Positions 18,130-27,206 of a DNA stretch of 64,000 nt are shown here, one piece after another. The stretch's first letter is position 1, and every line of letters starts with the position of its first letter. Source of the DNA: Desulfosoma caldarium (GTDB lineage Bacteria; Desulfobacterota; Syntrophobacteria; Syntrophobacterales; DSM-9756); assembly GCF_003751385.1 (NCBI RefSeq), contig NZ_RJVA01000009.1, positions 248,001 through 312,000 of the forward strand, in the 5' to 3' direction. The position numbers and the translations under genes are program-made. The notes under the pieces were generated by a model. That model was not told where the DNA came from and did not search any database. It saw only the letters and a program-made list of their open reading frames with translations.

Positions 18130-20115
18130 ATGACTGTAGAACGCACCTTTCCTTTTTCGGCCCTGGTCGGCCAGGATCTCATGAAACGGGCTCTGCTGCT
18201 CAATGTGGTGGACCCATCCCTGGGTGGCGTGCTCATCAAGGGCGAACGAGGCACGGCCAAGTCCACGGGCGTGCGGGCCTTGGCCGACCTTTTGCCCACC
18301 ATTCGCGTGGTGGAAAATTGCCCATTTCGGTGTGATCCGGACAGACCGGAAGAGCTGTGCCCGTTGTGCCGAGAAAAGGTCGCAGCGGGGCAGACCCTTT
18401 CCGTGGTCCAACGCAGGGTGCCACTGGTCAATCTTCCCATAGGCACCACCGAAGACCGACTCTTGGGAACCATTGACATCGAAAAAGCCCTCAAAACGGG
18501 CCAAAAGGCCTTTGAACCGGGTCTTCTCGCCGAAGCGCACCGGGGCATTCTGTACGTGGACGAAGTCAATTTGCTCAACGATCAGATCGTCGATCTCTTT
18601 CTCGATGCCGCGGCTTCGGGCCGAAACGTGGTGGAGCGTGAAGGGATCAGCTTTGCCCATGCCAGCCGATTCATTCTCGTGGGCACCATGAATCCGGAGG
18701 AGGGCGATCTCAGGCCGCAACTCCTGGACCGTTTCGGACTTTCGGTTACCATTCGAGGCATCGACTCGGTGCAGGAACGCGTGGAAATCGTCAAGCGCCG
18801 TTTGGCTTTTGAAGCCGACCCTGAAGGTTTTCGATCTCGATGGGCTGCACAAGACCGTGCTTTGGCCCAGCGTATTCGATCGGCACAAGAAAGCCTTCAT
18901 CGCATCGCCTTAACCGAAGAACTGCTGGAACTGGCCTCGCGCATCGCCATGGCCATGGGCACAGACGGGCATCGCGCGGACATCGCCATGATCAAGGCGG
19001 CTCGAGCCCACGCCGCGCTGGAAGGCCGAAGTGCGGTCACGGCGCACGACCTTCATTTGGCCGCACGCCTTGTGCTGCCGCACCGGGTGAAGAAAACGCC
19101 TTTGGAAAAGGCCGAACTGGATGAAGAAAAGCTCAAAGAGCTGTTGCCATCGGAAGGCGGTGCGGGAGCCGGAGAGGCTCAGCCCTGGGTGCCCGTCCAT
19201 CACAACGCACCCAAGCCTTCGGCCCACGCTCAAAGCGCCCCAGTGCCGGGGGAATGCGTGACGCACCTGTGCCCGATGAGCCGAGCCGTTTTGGCCCACA
19301 TGCCATGGCATCGCCTTCAGCCCGGGACCCATCCCGGACGGAGGTTTTCCATCCCCTTTTCGCAACATTCCGGGACCGTCCATGGAGCGCGATGCCCCCT
19401 GCCCGGCGAACCTTTCAGCGACGTGTCCATCCTGGGAACCCTTCGAGCGGCCGCGCCCTACCAGAAAAGCCGTCAAAACGGCAACGGCAACGGCAACGGG
19501 CGGCCCGTGCTGCTGGCTCACGATATCCGCGTGCGCAAGCGATCGCGCAAGACCGGGCTTTCCCTGGTCATGGTTGTGGACTCCAGTGCCAGTATGCGTA
19601 GCAACGACCGCATGGCCCTGACCAAAGGGGTGATCGACGCGCTCCTTCAAGACCTTTACTTTCGACGGGACAAACTGGGCATTGTGACCTTTCGGCACAC
19701 GGCCGCGGAGGTGCTCCTGCCCCTGACGCACAATATTCGGGATGCGGCCCAGGCTGTCGAAGCCTTACCGGTGGGGGGCCGCACGCCGCTTTCCATGGGA
19801 CTTCACCTGGGGCTTCGCCTGCTGGTGCAGGAAAAACGCAAGAACCCTGAAACCCTTCCTGTCATGCTTGTGTTTTCCGACGGGCGCCCCAACATGAGCG
19901 CCTTTGGGGCGGATCCCCTTGACGAAACCTTTCATTATGCCAGGGAAGTTCAACGCCAAGGCATTCAAGCCGTCTTCGTGGACACGGAACGGGATCCCAT
20001 GGCCGGTGGCTGTGCCTATGAAATCGCCCGCCGCATGGGTGCCCTCTATCTCCCTGTGGACCGCCTCTTTAGCCATCGGTCATCGCGCTCCCTTGCCGGC
20101 CCCGACAGCTCGTGA
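18130..20115 (+). CDS. fused ChlI/ChlD-type chelatase AAA+ and VWA protein
   Basis: About 661 aa combining both motor subunits of a Mg/Co-chelatase. The AAA+ part (1-330) has Walker A GERGTAKST at about residue 37, a cysteine-rich insertion (NCPFRCDP...LCPLCRE) and Walker B GILYVDEVNLL. A proline-rich linker leads to a VWA domain with the MIDAS motif VVDSSASM near residue 481 and TPLSMGLHLG. Such fusions serve magnesium or cobalt chelatases together with a CobN/BchH-type subunit, which is absent here. Next to B12-dependent mutase genes, cobalt insertion for cobalamin is the attractive inference, but metal specificity cannot be read from sequence. An acidic stretch usual in ChlD linkers is largely missing. 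Confidence 0.88.
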   Translation: MTVERTFPFSALVGQDLMKRALLLNVVDPSLGGVLIKGERGTAKSTGVRALADLLPTIRVVENCPFRCDPDRPEELCPLCREKVAAGQTLSVVQRRVPLVNLPIGTTEDRLLGTIDIEKALKTGQKAFEPGLLAEAHRGILYVDEVNLLNDQIVDLFLDAAASGRNVVEREGISFAHASRFILVGTMNPEEGDLRPQLLDRFGLSVTIRGIDSVQERVEIVKRRLAFEADPEGFRSRWAAQDRALAQRIRSAQESLHRIALTEELLELASRIAMAMGTDGHRADIAMIKAARAHAALEGRSAVTAHDLHLAARLVLPHRVKKTPLEKAELDEEKLKELLPSEGGAGAGEAQPWVPVHHNAPKPSAHAQSAPVPGECVTHLCPMSRAVLAHMPWHRLQPGTHPGRRFSIPFSQHSGTVHGARCPLPGEPFSDVSILGTLRAAAPYQKSRQNGNGNGNGRPVLLAHDIRVRKRSRKTGLSLVMVVDSSASMRSNDRMALTKGVIDALLQDLYFRRDKLGIVTFRHTAAEVLLPLTHNIRDAAQAVEALPVGGRTPLSMGLHLGLRLLVQEKRKNPETLPVMLVFSDGRPNMSAFGADPLDETFHYAREVQRQGIQAVFVDTERDPMAGGCAYEIARRMGALYLPVDRLFSHRSSRSLAGPDSS

Positions 20116-20150
20116 TAAATGCATACGTAAAAAGTCTGAAGGAAACCGCG

Positions 20151-20612
20151 ATGAAAAAACAACAAATCGCATGGCTTGTGGTCCTCATGGCCGGGCTTTT
20201 CGGGGTGTTGACCGCTTCCGGTCCCCTTCTCGCCCAAGAGCCCGGATTCACGCGCCAGGACCGGGATCTGCTCATCGAATTGCGCACCCGCATGCTGGAA
20301 ATTGACAAACGCTTTGAGCAGATCGATAAACGCTTTGAGCAGATCGATAAACGCCTTGAGCAAGTGGACAAGCGCTTTGATCAGCTCATGCACTTTCTGT
20401 ACATTCTCGCCGGCATTTTCACGTCCCTGGTGGTGGCGGTCATCGGCTTCGCCTATTGGGACCGCCGGACCATCGTCTCGCAAGCAAAAAAGGAGACCAA
20501 GGAAGACCTGGAGCGGGAAGGCCGCCTTCGGGACGTGATCCTGGCCCTGCGCGAATTCGCTGCCAAAAACGAGGACCTGGCATCCATTCTCAAGAGCTAT
20601 CATCTCCTCTAG
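20151..20612 (+). CDS. small membrane protein with signal peptide and repeat coiled coil
   Basis: About 153 aa from ATG 20151. Signal peptide residues 1-28 (ending LLAQE), then a heptad coiled coil made of near-identical 7-residue units DKRFEQI, a transmembrane helix (ILAGIFTSLVVAVIGFAYW) and a charged C-terminal tail. Topology suggests the coil faces the periplasm with the tail in the cytoplasm. Small proteins of this design are common in deltaproteobacteria and cyanobacteria as hypothetical proteins. It follows the chelatase gene by 35 bases; no functional link can be shown. Confidence 0.75.
   Translation: MKKQQIAWLVVLMAGLFGVLTASGPLLAQEPGFTRQDRDLLIELRTRMLEIDKRFEQIDKRFEQIDKRLEQVDKRFDQLMHFLYILAGIFTSLVVAVIGFAYWDRRTIVSQAKKETKEDLEREGRLRDVILALREFAAKNEDLASILKSYHLL
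20304..20387 (+). repeat. four tandem 21-bp units encoding DKRFEQI heptads
   Basis: Four consecutive 21-base units (20304-20324, 20325-20345, 20346-20366, 20367-20387) of the form GAYAARCGCYTTGAKCARNTN; the first two differ at one base. The unit equals one coiled-coil heptad repeated three codons at a time, so copy-number change would keep the frame. Confidence 0.85.
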
Positions 20613-20829
20613 CTGCCATCCTTTTGCATCCCGACGCCCCACGCTTTTGCACGCCTCTTTTCACAGGCCTTCAGAGAGGAAAGCTTGAGCCGGGGCCTCG
20701 TTCCAGCGCCCCGTCCCGTTATAGTGACCCCGCATTGGACTGAACCAGCCATAAGCGTTGGATTTGGTCTGCGAAAGGGGGTGTGCGGTGCAAGAAAGCG
20801 TGGTTAAGCCAATTCGAAGGCAAAGATGA

Positions 20830-20943
20830 ACGGCCAATCGTCAAAGGAAGATCGTGCTGGAGATTCTCAAAGGCCACAAAACCATCGTGAATGTGGCACG
20901 GGAGCACGATGTCAGCCAGACAACCCCAACGCAGGTCTATTGA
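20830..20943 (+). pseudogene. IS3-type OrfA-like helix-turn-helix transposase remnant
   Basis: One frame reads KIVLEILKGHKTIVNVAREH, then DVSQTTPTQVY and a stop (TGA at 20941-20943). This matches the N-terminal helix-turn-helix of IS3/IS911-type OrfA proteins, which typically read ...ALEALKGEKTIAELAREYGVSPTQIY. About 35 codons are left, with a stop just upstream, so it is a decayed fragment. Family level is by pattern recognition only. Confidence 0.6.
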
Positions 20944-21052
20944 CCGCGAAAATCCCCCGGCCACCACATGGGAACCTGACGATCTCTGCCGCATCTGATG
21001 GAATGCGCTGTCTAACGGCCGGATTTCCTGGCAATCGGCATGGATGCCTCGC

Positions 21053-21126
21053 GTAGGGGCAGGCCCCTGTGCCTGCCCTGCAGGCCCCTTACCTGACCCT
21101 ATTAGGGGCAGCCACAAGGGCTGCCC
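21053..21126. repeat. GC-rich hairpin repeats GGGGCAGGC...GCCTGCCC
   Basis: GTAGGGGCAGGCCCCTGTGC followed by CTGCCCT at 21053-21079 forms a hairpin (GGGCAGGC/GCCTGCCC). A second, related hairpin AGGGGCAGCC...GGGCTGCCCC lies at 21103-21126. A close relative of the first occurs at 62129-62154, so this is a dispersed repeat family in this genome. Confidence 0.7.
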
Positions 21127-21132
21127 CGACGT

Positions 21133-21207
21133 AATCCCTACAGAAAACCCAAGAGCAGCTCGGTCACAACAACGCACATTTTGGTCTTGATTCCTAGGGG
21201 TCATGAC
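21133..21207 (-). repeat. NQDQN-ALG dispersed repeat, copy A
   Basis: Read on the minus strand: ATGACCCCTAGGAATCAAGA and onward, translating as MTPRNQDQNVRCCDRAALGF. It aligns with copies at 26958-27040 (plus) and 51722-51811 (minus). The best block is GGAATCAAGACCAAAATGTG. Confidence 0.65.
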
Positions 21208-21377
21208 ACCGAAAAGCACCGGGGCGCACAAACCGTGCGCCCCGCCCAAGGACTCTCGCGTTTTTGCCGTGCTCGTGATCTTTTTACCCCCACGCCCGCG
21301 ACAACGCCGGAGCTCACCGCCCATAGAATCCGCACTCACGGCGAGCCGCCGCGCACCAGAACCTCACCGCATGCCCG

Positions 21378-22310
21378 CTACCCTTCCCGCGGCAGGCGAT
21401 AGCCGAACTCCCTAAGCACCCGCGGGTCCCGGCGCCAGTTTTTCTGCACGCGCACATACAAACCCAAATACACGCGGCACCCCAAAAGCCGTTCTATGTC
21501 CTCCCGGGCTTGCCGACCGATTTCTTTCAGCCGTGCGCCCCCTTTGCCGATCACGATCCCCTTCTGGGAATTCCGCTCCACATGAATGGTGGCCTCGATG
21601 CGAAGGAGGTTTTTGTCGGCCTGCTCGCGAAAGACGTCCACGGTCACGGCCGTGGCGTAGGGAATTTCCTCTTCCGTCAGATGAAACACTTTTTCTCGAA
21701 CGATTTCTGCCACCAGAAACCGTTCCGGCTGATCTGTCACGGCATCGTCCGGATAGTATCGAGGTCCTTCGGGAAGCCGTTTTTCCAGTTCGGCCAGAAG
21801 CTGCGGCACGCCATCTCCCGTGAGCGCCGACAGCGGCACCACGGCCTCAAAGGATCGCAGCCCTGTGTATCGATCAATAAGGGGAAGCAGCGCGGCTTTG
21901 TCTTTCAAAAGATCCACCTTGTTGAGGACGAGCACCACCGGGGTGGTGATTTTTTCCATGGATTGCAAAACAAATCGATCCAGATCCATGCCTCGTGCCG
22001 TCACGTCCACCATAAAGGTCACGGCATCCACGTCGTTGAGCGTCGCCAGAGCCGTCTTCACCAGAATTTTGTTGAAGGTGTCCCGAGCCCGATGAATCCC
22101 CGGCGTGTCCACAAAAATCATCTGGCACCGGTCGGTATTGTAAATACCCACAATGCGGTTTCGTGTGGTCTGCGGCTTGGGGCACGTGATGGCGATCTTT
22201 TGCTTGAGAATTTGGTTCATGAGGGTGGATTTCCCCACATTGGGCGCCCCCACCAGAGCCACAAAGCCTGATTTTATGAGTTCCACGAAAGATAGGCCTC
22301 CGATTCGCAC
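21378..22310 (-). CDS. era: GTPase Era
   Basis: Essential GTPase that binds 16S rRNA 3' end and assists 30S maturation, 310 aa. G1 GAPNVGKST, G2/switch region CPKPQTTRNRIVG, G3 FVDTPGIH, G4 NKVD and a C-terminal KH domain (IVIGKGGARLKEIG). The length is normal. Transcribed as the last gene after the phosphoglycosyltransferase fusion, with a 7-base gap, an unusual operon partner for era. Confidence 0.97.
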   Translation of the reverse strand: MRIGGLSFVELIKSGFVALVGAPNVGKSTLMNQILKQKIAITCPKPQTTRNRIVGIYNTDRCQMIFVDTPGIHRARDTFNKILVKTALATLNDVDAVTFMVDVTARGMDLDRFVLQSMEKITTPVVLVLNKVDLLKDKAALLPLIDRYTGLRSFEAVVPLSALTGDGVPQLLAELEKRLPEGPRYYPDDAVTDQPERFLVAEIVREKVFHLTEEEIPYATAVTVDVFREQADKNLLRIEATIHVERNSQKGIVIGKGGARLKEIGRQAREDIERLLGCRVYLGLYVRVQKNWRRDPRVLREFGYRLPREG

Positions 22311-22317
22311 GAAGCAC

Positions 22318-24288
22318 TCATAGATCGGTTTCGGAAGGTTTCTGGACGTGGGGAAAGTCCGTGCTTTTCTGGGCTAAATGGGGAACGGCTTCATCTATGG
22401 AAGCATCCTTTTGTACGGCCTGAACGGCCTCCTGCTCACAAGGATCGGCTTCCGTGCAGGGGGAAAGCCGAAATTCGGCGCGCCTTAGAACCACACCCAT
22501 CTCCCGGCATGTGGTTTCCAAGGTTTCGGCGATTTCCTGTGAGATATCCCGTGAGGCCACGACGATTTCCTGGACGCCGTATCGACGCACGAGCTTGGGC
22601 ACATGCCGAAGCGTGCCAAGGACTTTGTAGCCGAACATGCGGCGGCACACCGTTCTTTCGTCCGCATCGATGAATCCAACCGGTACAAGGCCCAGATCGG
22701 CATTTTCCAGGAGCTCTTGAAGCACGTAGGCCCCGTTGCGGTTGGCTCCGTAGATCAGCGTGGGACGGCCTTTCTTTTTCACCAGTCGGTTGAGAAACTC
22801 CGAGAGCAGGCGAAAGGAGAGCCGCGAACCCGAAAGCGACAGCAAAGACAAAAGCCAAAAAATGGCGAAAACGGTTCTTGAAAAGCCCTTGAAATCGTAA
22901 GCGAAGACCAAAACCGTCAGGCTCACGCACACCCCGGCGCTAACGGCCAAAACGTGAATGCTGAGATCCGAAAGGGTCGTGTAACGCCACACGCCTCGGT
23001 AGATGCCACAGGCCACATAACTTGCCAGGCAACAAATAAGGATCACCGGCAGGCTGCCGAGAAAAAGAGGAAAAGCTTCGGGATCAGACCATCGTTCGTA
23101 GCGCAGGTAGTAAGCCAGCCAATAGCAAAAGGCAATGAGAAACACGTCCAGCATCACTTCAAAGACGCGCTTCTTGTAGGTGAACTGGACCCACAGGACG
23201 GTGAGGGCCGGCTTCTTTTCCAGCAGACTTTTCTCACCGGGAGGATACACGCGCACCTGGGCAAGGCGCACGAGAAAGACCACGGTCAGGAGCACAAAGA
23301 GCGCGGCCGACGCGTAGAAAAGCCCCATGTCCACCGCGCTGAGCAGGGCCACGGCACCGCCTAGCACCGAAAAACCGTACAGAACCCGAACGGCTCTTTT
23401 TTCATCCAAGCCGATCGCAACAAGCCGATGCGACGTGTGGTCCCGGCCCCCGCACGCCACGGATCGGCAAAACATCGTGCGCATCACGGAAACCAGGGCC
23501 ATGTCCGCCACGGGAAGAGAAAAGACAAAGAGCGGGGCCATGACGATGGGCACCAAATGCCCGTGACGACTCAGTTCGTTCTGCGTGCTGATGCCGGCCA
23601 AAAGGAATCCGAGAAAGAGGCTTCCGCAATCCCCCATGAAAATGGAAGCCGGATGGCGGTTGTGGCACAAAAATCCCAGGACGGCCCCAAGAAAAATGGG
23701 TAGAAGCCCGATATGGGGATCCAGGGACATGCCCCCGCCGTGCAGCACTTCAAAGGCCAGCAGGAAAAACCCGGCGATGGCGGCGACTCCCGCGCTCAAC
23801 CCGTCCATGTTGTCGAGTAGGTTAAACGCGTTGGTCATCCCCACGATCCAGAGAATACTCAGGAAAGTGTTGGCCGTTTTTGACACGAACCAATCAATCT
23901 TGTAACCGAAAAAGACCAGAACGGAGGCAAGGACGATCTGTGCCACGAGCTTGGTCTGGGGCGAGAGGTTTCGAAAATCATCCCAGAGTCCCAGCAGGAA
24001 CATGGCGGCGCCGCACACCAGAAGCGGTGCGAGGTGAAGCGCTGCGGTGGACATATTCCCGAACCAGCCGAGAAGCAGCCCGACCCCCGTTGCCGCATAA
24101 AAAGTTGCGGCAATGGCCACGCCGCCCAGCAAAGGGGTAGGGATTCTGTGCCACCGGTCTTCCCGAGGAACGGCCACCTTGCCCCGCCGCGCGGCCCAAC
24201 GGCCCACCGCAGGTGTCAAACGCCATCCAAGGCCAAAAGCCCCGAAAAACAGCACCAGCCCGTGAAACCATTCCACGGCGGCATCCAT
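22318..24288 (-). CDS. fusion: WecA/MraY-type phosphoglycosyltransferase plus WbpM/PglF N-terminal half
   Basis: 656 aa, two domains. Residues 1-about 345 are a polytopic polyprenyl-phosphate HexNAc-1-phosphate transferase: LLDNMDGLSAGVAA, FMGDCGSLFLGF and DHTSHRLV are its catalytic signatures. Residues about 365-640 have four membrane helices and a Rossmann-like nucleotide/CoA-binding domain (PTLIYGANRNGAYVLQELLE), as in the N-terminal half of WbpM/CapD/PglF. The catalytic SDR half of those enzymes is missing. The first domain starts lipid-linked glycan assembly at the inner membrane; the second may bind a nucleotide sugar. The next upstream gene is a soluble SDR that could supply the missing activity. 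The fusion is the notable point. Confidence 0.88.
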   Translation of the reverse strand: MDAAVEWFHGLVLFFGAFGLGWRLTPAVGRWAARRGKVAVPREDRWHRIPTPLLGGVAIAATFYAATGVGLLLGWFGNMSTAALHLAPLLVCGAAMFLLGLWDDFRNLSPQTKLVAQIVLASVLVFFGYKIDWFVSKTANTFLSILWIVGMTNAFNLLDNMDGLSAGVAAIAGFFLLAFEVLHGGGMSLDPHIGLLPIFLGAVLGFLCHNRHPASIFMGDCGSLFLGFLLAGISTQNELSRHGHLVPIVMAPLFVFSLPVADMALVSVMRTMFCRSVACGGRDHTSHRLVAIGLDEKRAVRVLYGFSVLGGAVALLSAVDMGLFYASAALFVLLTVVFLVRLAQVRVYPPGEKSLLEKKPALTVLWVQFTYKKRVFEVMLDVFLIAFCYWLAYYLRYERWSDPEAFPLFLGSLPVILICCLASYVACGIYRGVWRYTTLSDLSIHVLAVSAGVCVSLTVLVFAYDFKGFSRTVFAIFWLLSLLSLSGSRLSFRLLSEFLNRLVKKKGRPTLIYGANRNGAYVLQELLENADLGLVPVGFIDADERTVCRRMFGYKVLGTLRHVPKLVRRYGVQEIVVASRDISQEIAETLETTCREMGVVLRRAEFRLSPCTEADPCEQEAVQAVQKDASIDEAVPHLAQKSTDFPHVQKPSETDL

Positions 24289-24303
24289 GCCTTAACTCCT
24301 CGA

Positions 24304-25293
24304 TCAGCTTTGAAAATATGCAATAACGCTTTGAATGATGCCCCTCAAATCCACTCGAGGCGTAAATCCCGTCAACTCCTCGAGCTTGCGAATATCCGGG
24401 CAGCGGCGCCGCATGTCTTCAAATCCGGGCCCGTAGGCCCGTTCATAGGGAATGTATTCGATTTCCGAACGGCTTCCGGTCATTTCCTTAACCAGTTCGG
24501 CCAGATCCCGAATGGTGATTTCCTGGGGGTTGCCCACATTGATCACCTGGCCGAGGGCTCGCGGTTCGGCCATGAGCCGCACCAGGGCTTCCACCACGTC
24601 GGACACATGGGTAAAGGACCGGGACTGGGAACCGTCGCCGTAGACGATGATGGGTTTGTTGAGCAGCGCCTTTTGCACGAAGTTGGGAACGACCATGCCG
24701 TATTGCCCGGTCTGGCGAGGCCCCACCGTGTTGAAAAGTCGAACCACAACCACCGGCAGCTTTTTTTCTTCAAAGTAGGCCAAAGCCAAAAACTCATCCA
24801 GGGCCTTGGAACACGCATAGGCCCAGCGCCGACACGACGTGGGCCCAATGAGGCTGTCGCCATCCTCCCGAAGCGGCGCTCCACCATTGTCGTCCATGGC
24901 CTTACCGTAGACTTCCGACGTGGACGTGATTAGGACCTTCTTTTTGTGCCGATTGGCGCAACGCAGCACCACCTCGGTCCCTCGAACATTGGTTTCCAGC
25001 GTCTCCACGGGGCGGTTCATGATGAGCTTCACCCCTACAGCCGCTGCCAAGTGGTAGACTTCATCGCATTGGGCCACCAATTCGTCCATGAGTGATTCAT
25101 TGAGAATGGTGTCCACGACATACTGGAAGTTCCGGTTGTCTTTATGCTCGGCTACGTTGTCCAACCGACCCGTCGATAAGTTGTCAATAACAGTGACTCT
25201 GCACCCTTCATCCAACAAACGATCGACCAGGTGCGACCCGATAAACCCCGCTCCACCCGTGACAAGAACTGTTTTGGTATCTCTGGTATTCAA
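24304..25293 (-). CDS. NAD-dependent nucleotide-sugar epimerase/dehydratase
   Basis: Extended SDR, 329 aa. NAD motif VLVTGGAGFIGSHLVD, VYHLAAAVGVK, the catalytic Ser region STSEVYG, the YxxxK motif in YACSKALDEF, and SRSFTHVSDVVEAL. The sequence fits the UDP-glucose 4-epimerase/dTDP-glucose dehydratase/UXS cluster, but the exact reaction cannot be fixed. Encoded 15 bases upstream of the phosphoglycosyltransferase fusion in the same operon, so it probably makes a nucleotide sugar for that pathway. Confidence 0.93.
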   Translation of the reverse strand: MNTRDTKTVLVTGGAGFIGSHLVDRLLDEGCRVTVIDNLSTGRLDNVAEHKDNRNFQYVVDTILNESLMDELVAQCDEVYHLAAAVGVKLIMNRPVETLETNVRGTEVVLRCANRHKKKVLITSTSEVYGKAMDDNGGAPLREDGDSLIGPTSCRRWAYACSKALDEFLALAYFEEKKLPVVVVRLFNTVGPRQTGQYGMVVPNFVQKALLNKPIIVYGDGSQSRSFTHVSDVVEALVRLMAEPRALGQVINVGNPQEITIRDLAELVKEMTGSRSEIEYIPYERAYGPGFEDMRRRCPDIRKLEELTGFTPRVDLRGIIQSVIAYFQS

Positions 25294-25331
25294 TGCCTTT
25301 TCACCGACGAATTGATCATGAAACAGCGTGT

Positions 25332-26519
25332 TTAGATAAAAACATCTTGCATGGGATTTCCAGTCAATGGGAAATCCTTGCGCGAAATCGACAGCACATC
25401 ACGATAGACACGCAAAATCTTTTGCGAAAACCGTACCACGCTAAATTCTTTCTCCGCTCTTTCTCGTGCCCGGTGGCCCATCTTGGACCGCAGTTCCCTA
25501 TTGGATAAAAGATGGTCGATGGCTCGTGCCAACGCCCGGGGATCTTTCGGCGGCACAAGCCTTCCTGTCACACCATCCAGAACGGCGTCCCGACAGCCAG
25601 GCCAGTCCGTCGTCACGGCAGCACGCCCAACGGCTGCAGCTTCCAGCAAAATTTTTGGGACGCCTTCGCCATAGTATGAAGGAAGAACAACGAGATGTGA
25701 CATGGCAAGGATCTGTGGGATGTCGTGGCGGAATCCTAACCAATCCACAACCCCTTCACGATGCCAGCCTTCCAAACACGACCTCGGGACTGCGCAAGGG
25801 TTTTCCGCATCGTGCCCACCAACGAGAACAAACTGGACCAGTTCCCCCCACTCTTTCTTAAGAATCCTCGCTGCTTCAACGAATTCTCCCACCCCCTTAT
25901 CCCACAGCATCCGCGAGGCAAACACGACCACAAAAGGAGGTGCCTGCGGCTCAGGTTGCTCTCGAAAGCCGCTCAGATCCACGCCCACGCCACCGACGAC
26001 GTACGTTTTTTCCTCCTTTCCCCAGCCCTGAGACTGACCATAGGCTCTATCCGCTGCATTTTGAAAAACCAAAACACTTCGCTTATCCCCTCTTAAAGTT
26101 CGAAGCCAGGGCTTGAGAAAAAGCCGGCTGCTTCGCCCGGCTTGGTTTCGAAAGGCAAACCCTAGCCCAATAAACATGTGCACGGCCGGAAGCCGCAACA
26201 ATCTGGACGCGACCGACCCGTAGCAAATCGCCTTGAGTCCAATGTGATGGACCAGATCCGGTTTCATCCGTCGGTAATGGCGCAAGAGGTGCAGCACAGC
26301 CGCCGTTTCCATAACAGGGTTCTTACCAGAACGCGTCACCGGCCAATGGATAAAATGCATGCCGCGCCTTTCTATTGCCGCACCCTCTCCCGTATCCCTG
26401 GCCATGATGGTCACCTGAAAGCCCTGCCTTGTGAGCAACTGGGCGAGAGGAAGGAAATGAATACGAAAAACCCAGTCGGCATTGACGGTAAAAACCACGT
26501 GCAGTCCACAGCTCGTCAT
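25332..26519 (-). CDS. GT4-family glycosyltransferase
   Basis: GT-B retaining glycosyltransferase, 395 aa. N-terminal acceptor domain (FRIHFLPLAQLLTRQGFQV), linker helix region, and the donor domain with VVFASRMLWDKGVGEFVEAA and the family E-x7-E element in GEGVPKILLEAAAVGRAAV. Probably the next sugar added after the phosphoglycosyltransferase step. First gene of the polysaccharide-era minus-strand operon; 38 bases separate it from the epimerase gene. Confidence 0.92.
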   Translation of the reverse strand: MTSCGLHVVFTVNADWVFRIHFLPLAQLLTRQGFQVTIMARDTGEGAAIERRGMHFIHWPVTRSGKNPVMETAAVLHLLRHYRRMKPDLVHHIGLKAICYGSVASRLLRLPAVHMFIGLGFAFRNQAGRSSRLFLKPWLRTLRGDKRSVLVFQNAADRAYGQSQGWGKEEKTYVVGGVGVDLSGFREQPEPQAPPFVVVFASRMLWDKGVGEFVEAARILKKEWGELVQFVLVGGHDAENPCAVPRSCLEGWHREGVVDWLGFRHDIPQILAMSHLVVLPSYYGEGVPKILLEAAAVGRAAVTTDWPGCRDAVLDGVTGRLVPPKDPRALARAIDHLLSNRELRSKMGHRARERAEKEFSVVRFSQKILRVYRDVLSISRKDFPLTGNPMQDVFI

Positions 26520-27206
26520 GCCTCTGGTTCCTCATGTTGGTGATACTGGGCAAAGGTTCATTAAGGACGACCCAGCCCAATCAACAGCCGAAGCATTTCC
26601 GTCTCCAGCCGGTATAGCCTCGCCACATCCACAGAAAAGGCAGAGCGCAGGCGTTTTCCAAAGGGTCCACGAGAATCGACGAAACTTTGTATTTTTTCCT
26701 GGCATCCCAGCGCAGTTTGTGGCCATACACGGCCCAAAACACTTCAGCCTGCCGGCGAGCGAGTAAATCCCCTCACACCAAGACCCTCAATGCCCTTTGG
26801 ATGCTCTTTTCAGCACGTTTCGCCTTTCACCCACGGCATTATGAATCCTAAAGGCGATTTCAAAACAAGGATCGTAAACCACCGCGCCCAAAGCCGCAAC
26901 CGTCAAGTAAATGCACCAGACATGATGCCATATGGAAGAGTCGTCCTATAAGAATTTGTCATGATCCCAAGGAATCAAGACCAAAATGTGCGTTCTGGTG
27001 TACGCGCTGCTCTCGGCTTGTCTGTCCGCATCAAGCGCACCGACCGGTGACCCTTCAGCATCCGCTCCAGGCCTTGACAAACGGCTTTGGGTCGACGGCT
27101 TATGGCTGGTCCAGTCCAGTTTGGGGTCACGAGACTTTTTTCAAACCATTTCCTTCCAACCGATCTTCTCCTTCGTCCATCGAAGATCGCCATCTCGTCG
27201 TAGTCG
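26520..27206. other. 690-base intergenic region with repeat and coding-like scraps
   Basis: Contains dispersed-repeat copy B (26958-27040). On the minus strand one frame at about 26790-26945 reads IYLTVAALGAVVYDPCFEIA and ends in a stop. It looks coding but has no start and contains an upstream stop, so it may be a gene remnant that I cannot identify. No intact gene is seen. Confidence 0.5.
26958..27040 (+). repeat. NQDQN-ALG dispersed repeat, copy B
   Basis: Plus strand ATGATCCCAAGGAATCAAGA onward, translating MIPRNQDQNVRSGVRAALGL then SVRIK and a stop at 27048-27050. Same block order as copy A on the minus strand at 21133-21207 and copy C at 51722-51811. Confidence 0.65.

Larger units (their letters stand above)
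20613..21377. other. 765-base repeat-rich intergenic region
   Basis: No intact gene. It holds a short transposase remnant, two GC-rich hairpin repeats and one copy of the NQDQN dispersed repeat (separate entries). It separates plus-strand genes from the convergent minus-strand era operon, a typical landing zone for mobile DNA. Confidence 0.7.

Noticed and set aside
26532-26726. 64-residue minus-strand open frame upstream of the GT4 gene
   Set aside because: Cysteine-rich, no known pattern, no ribosome site; probably chance or eroded sequence.
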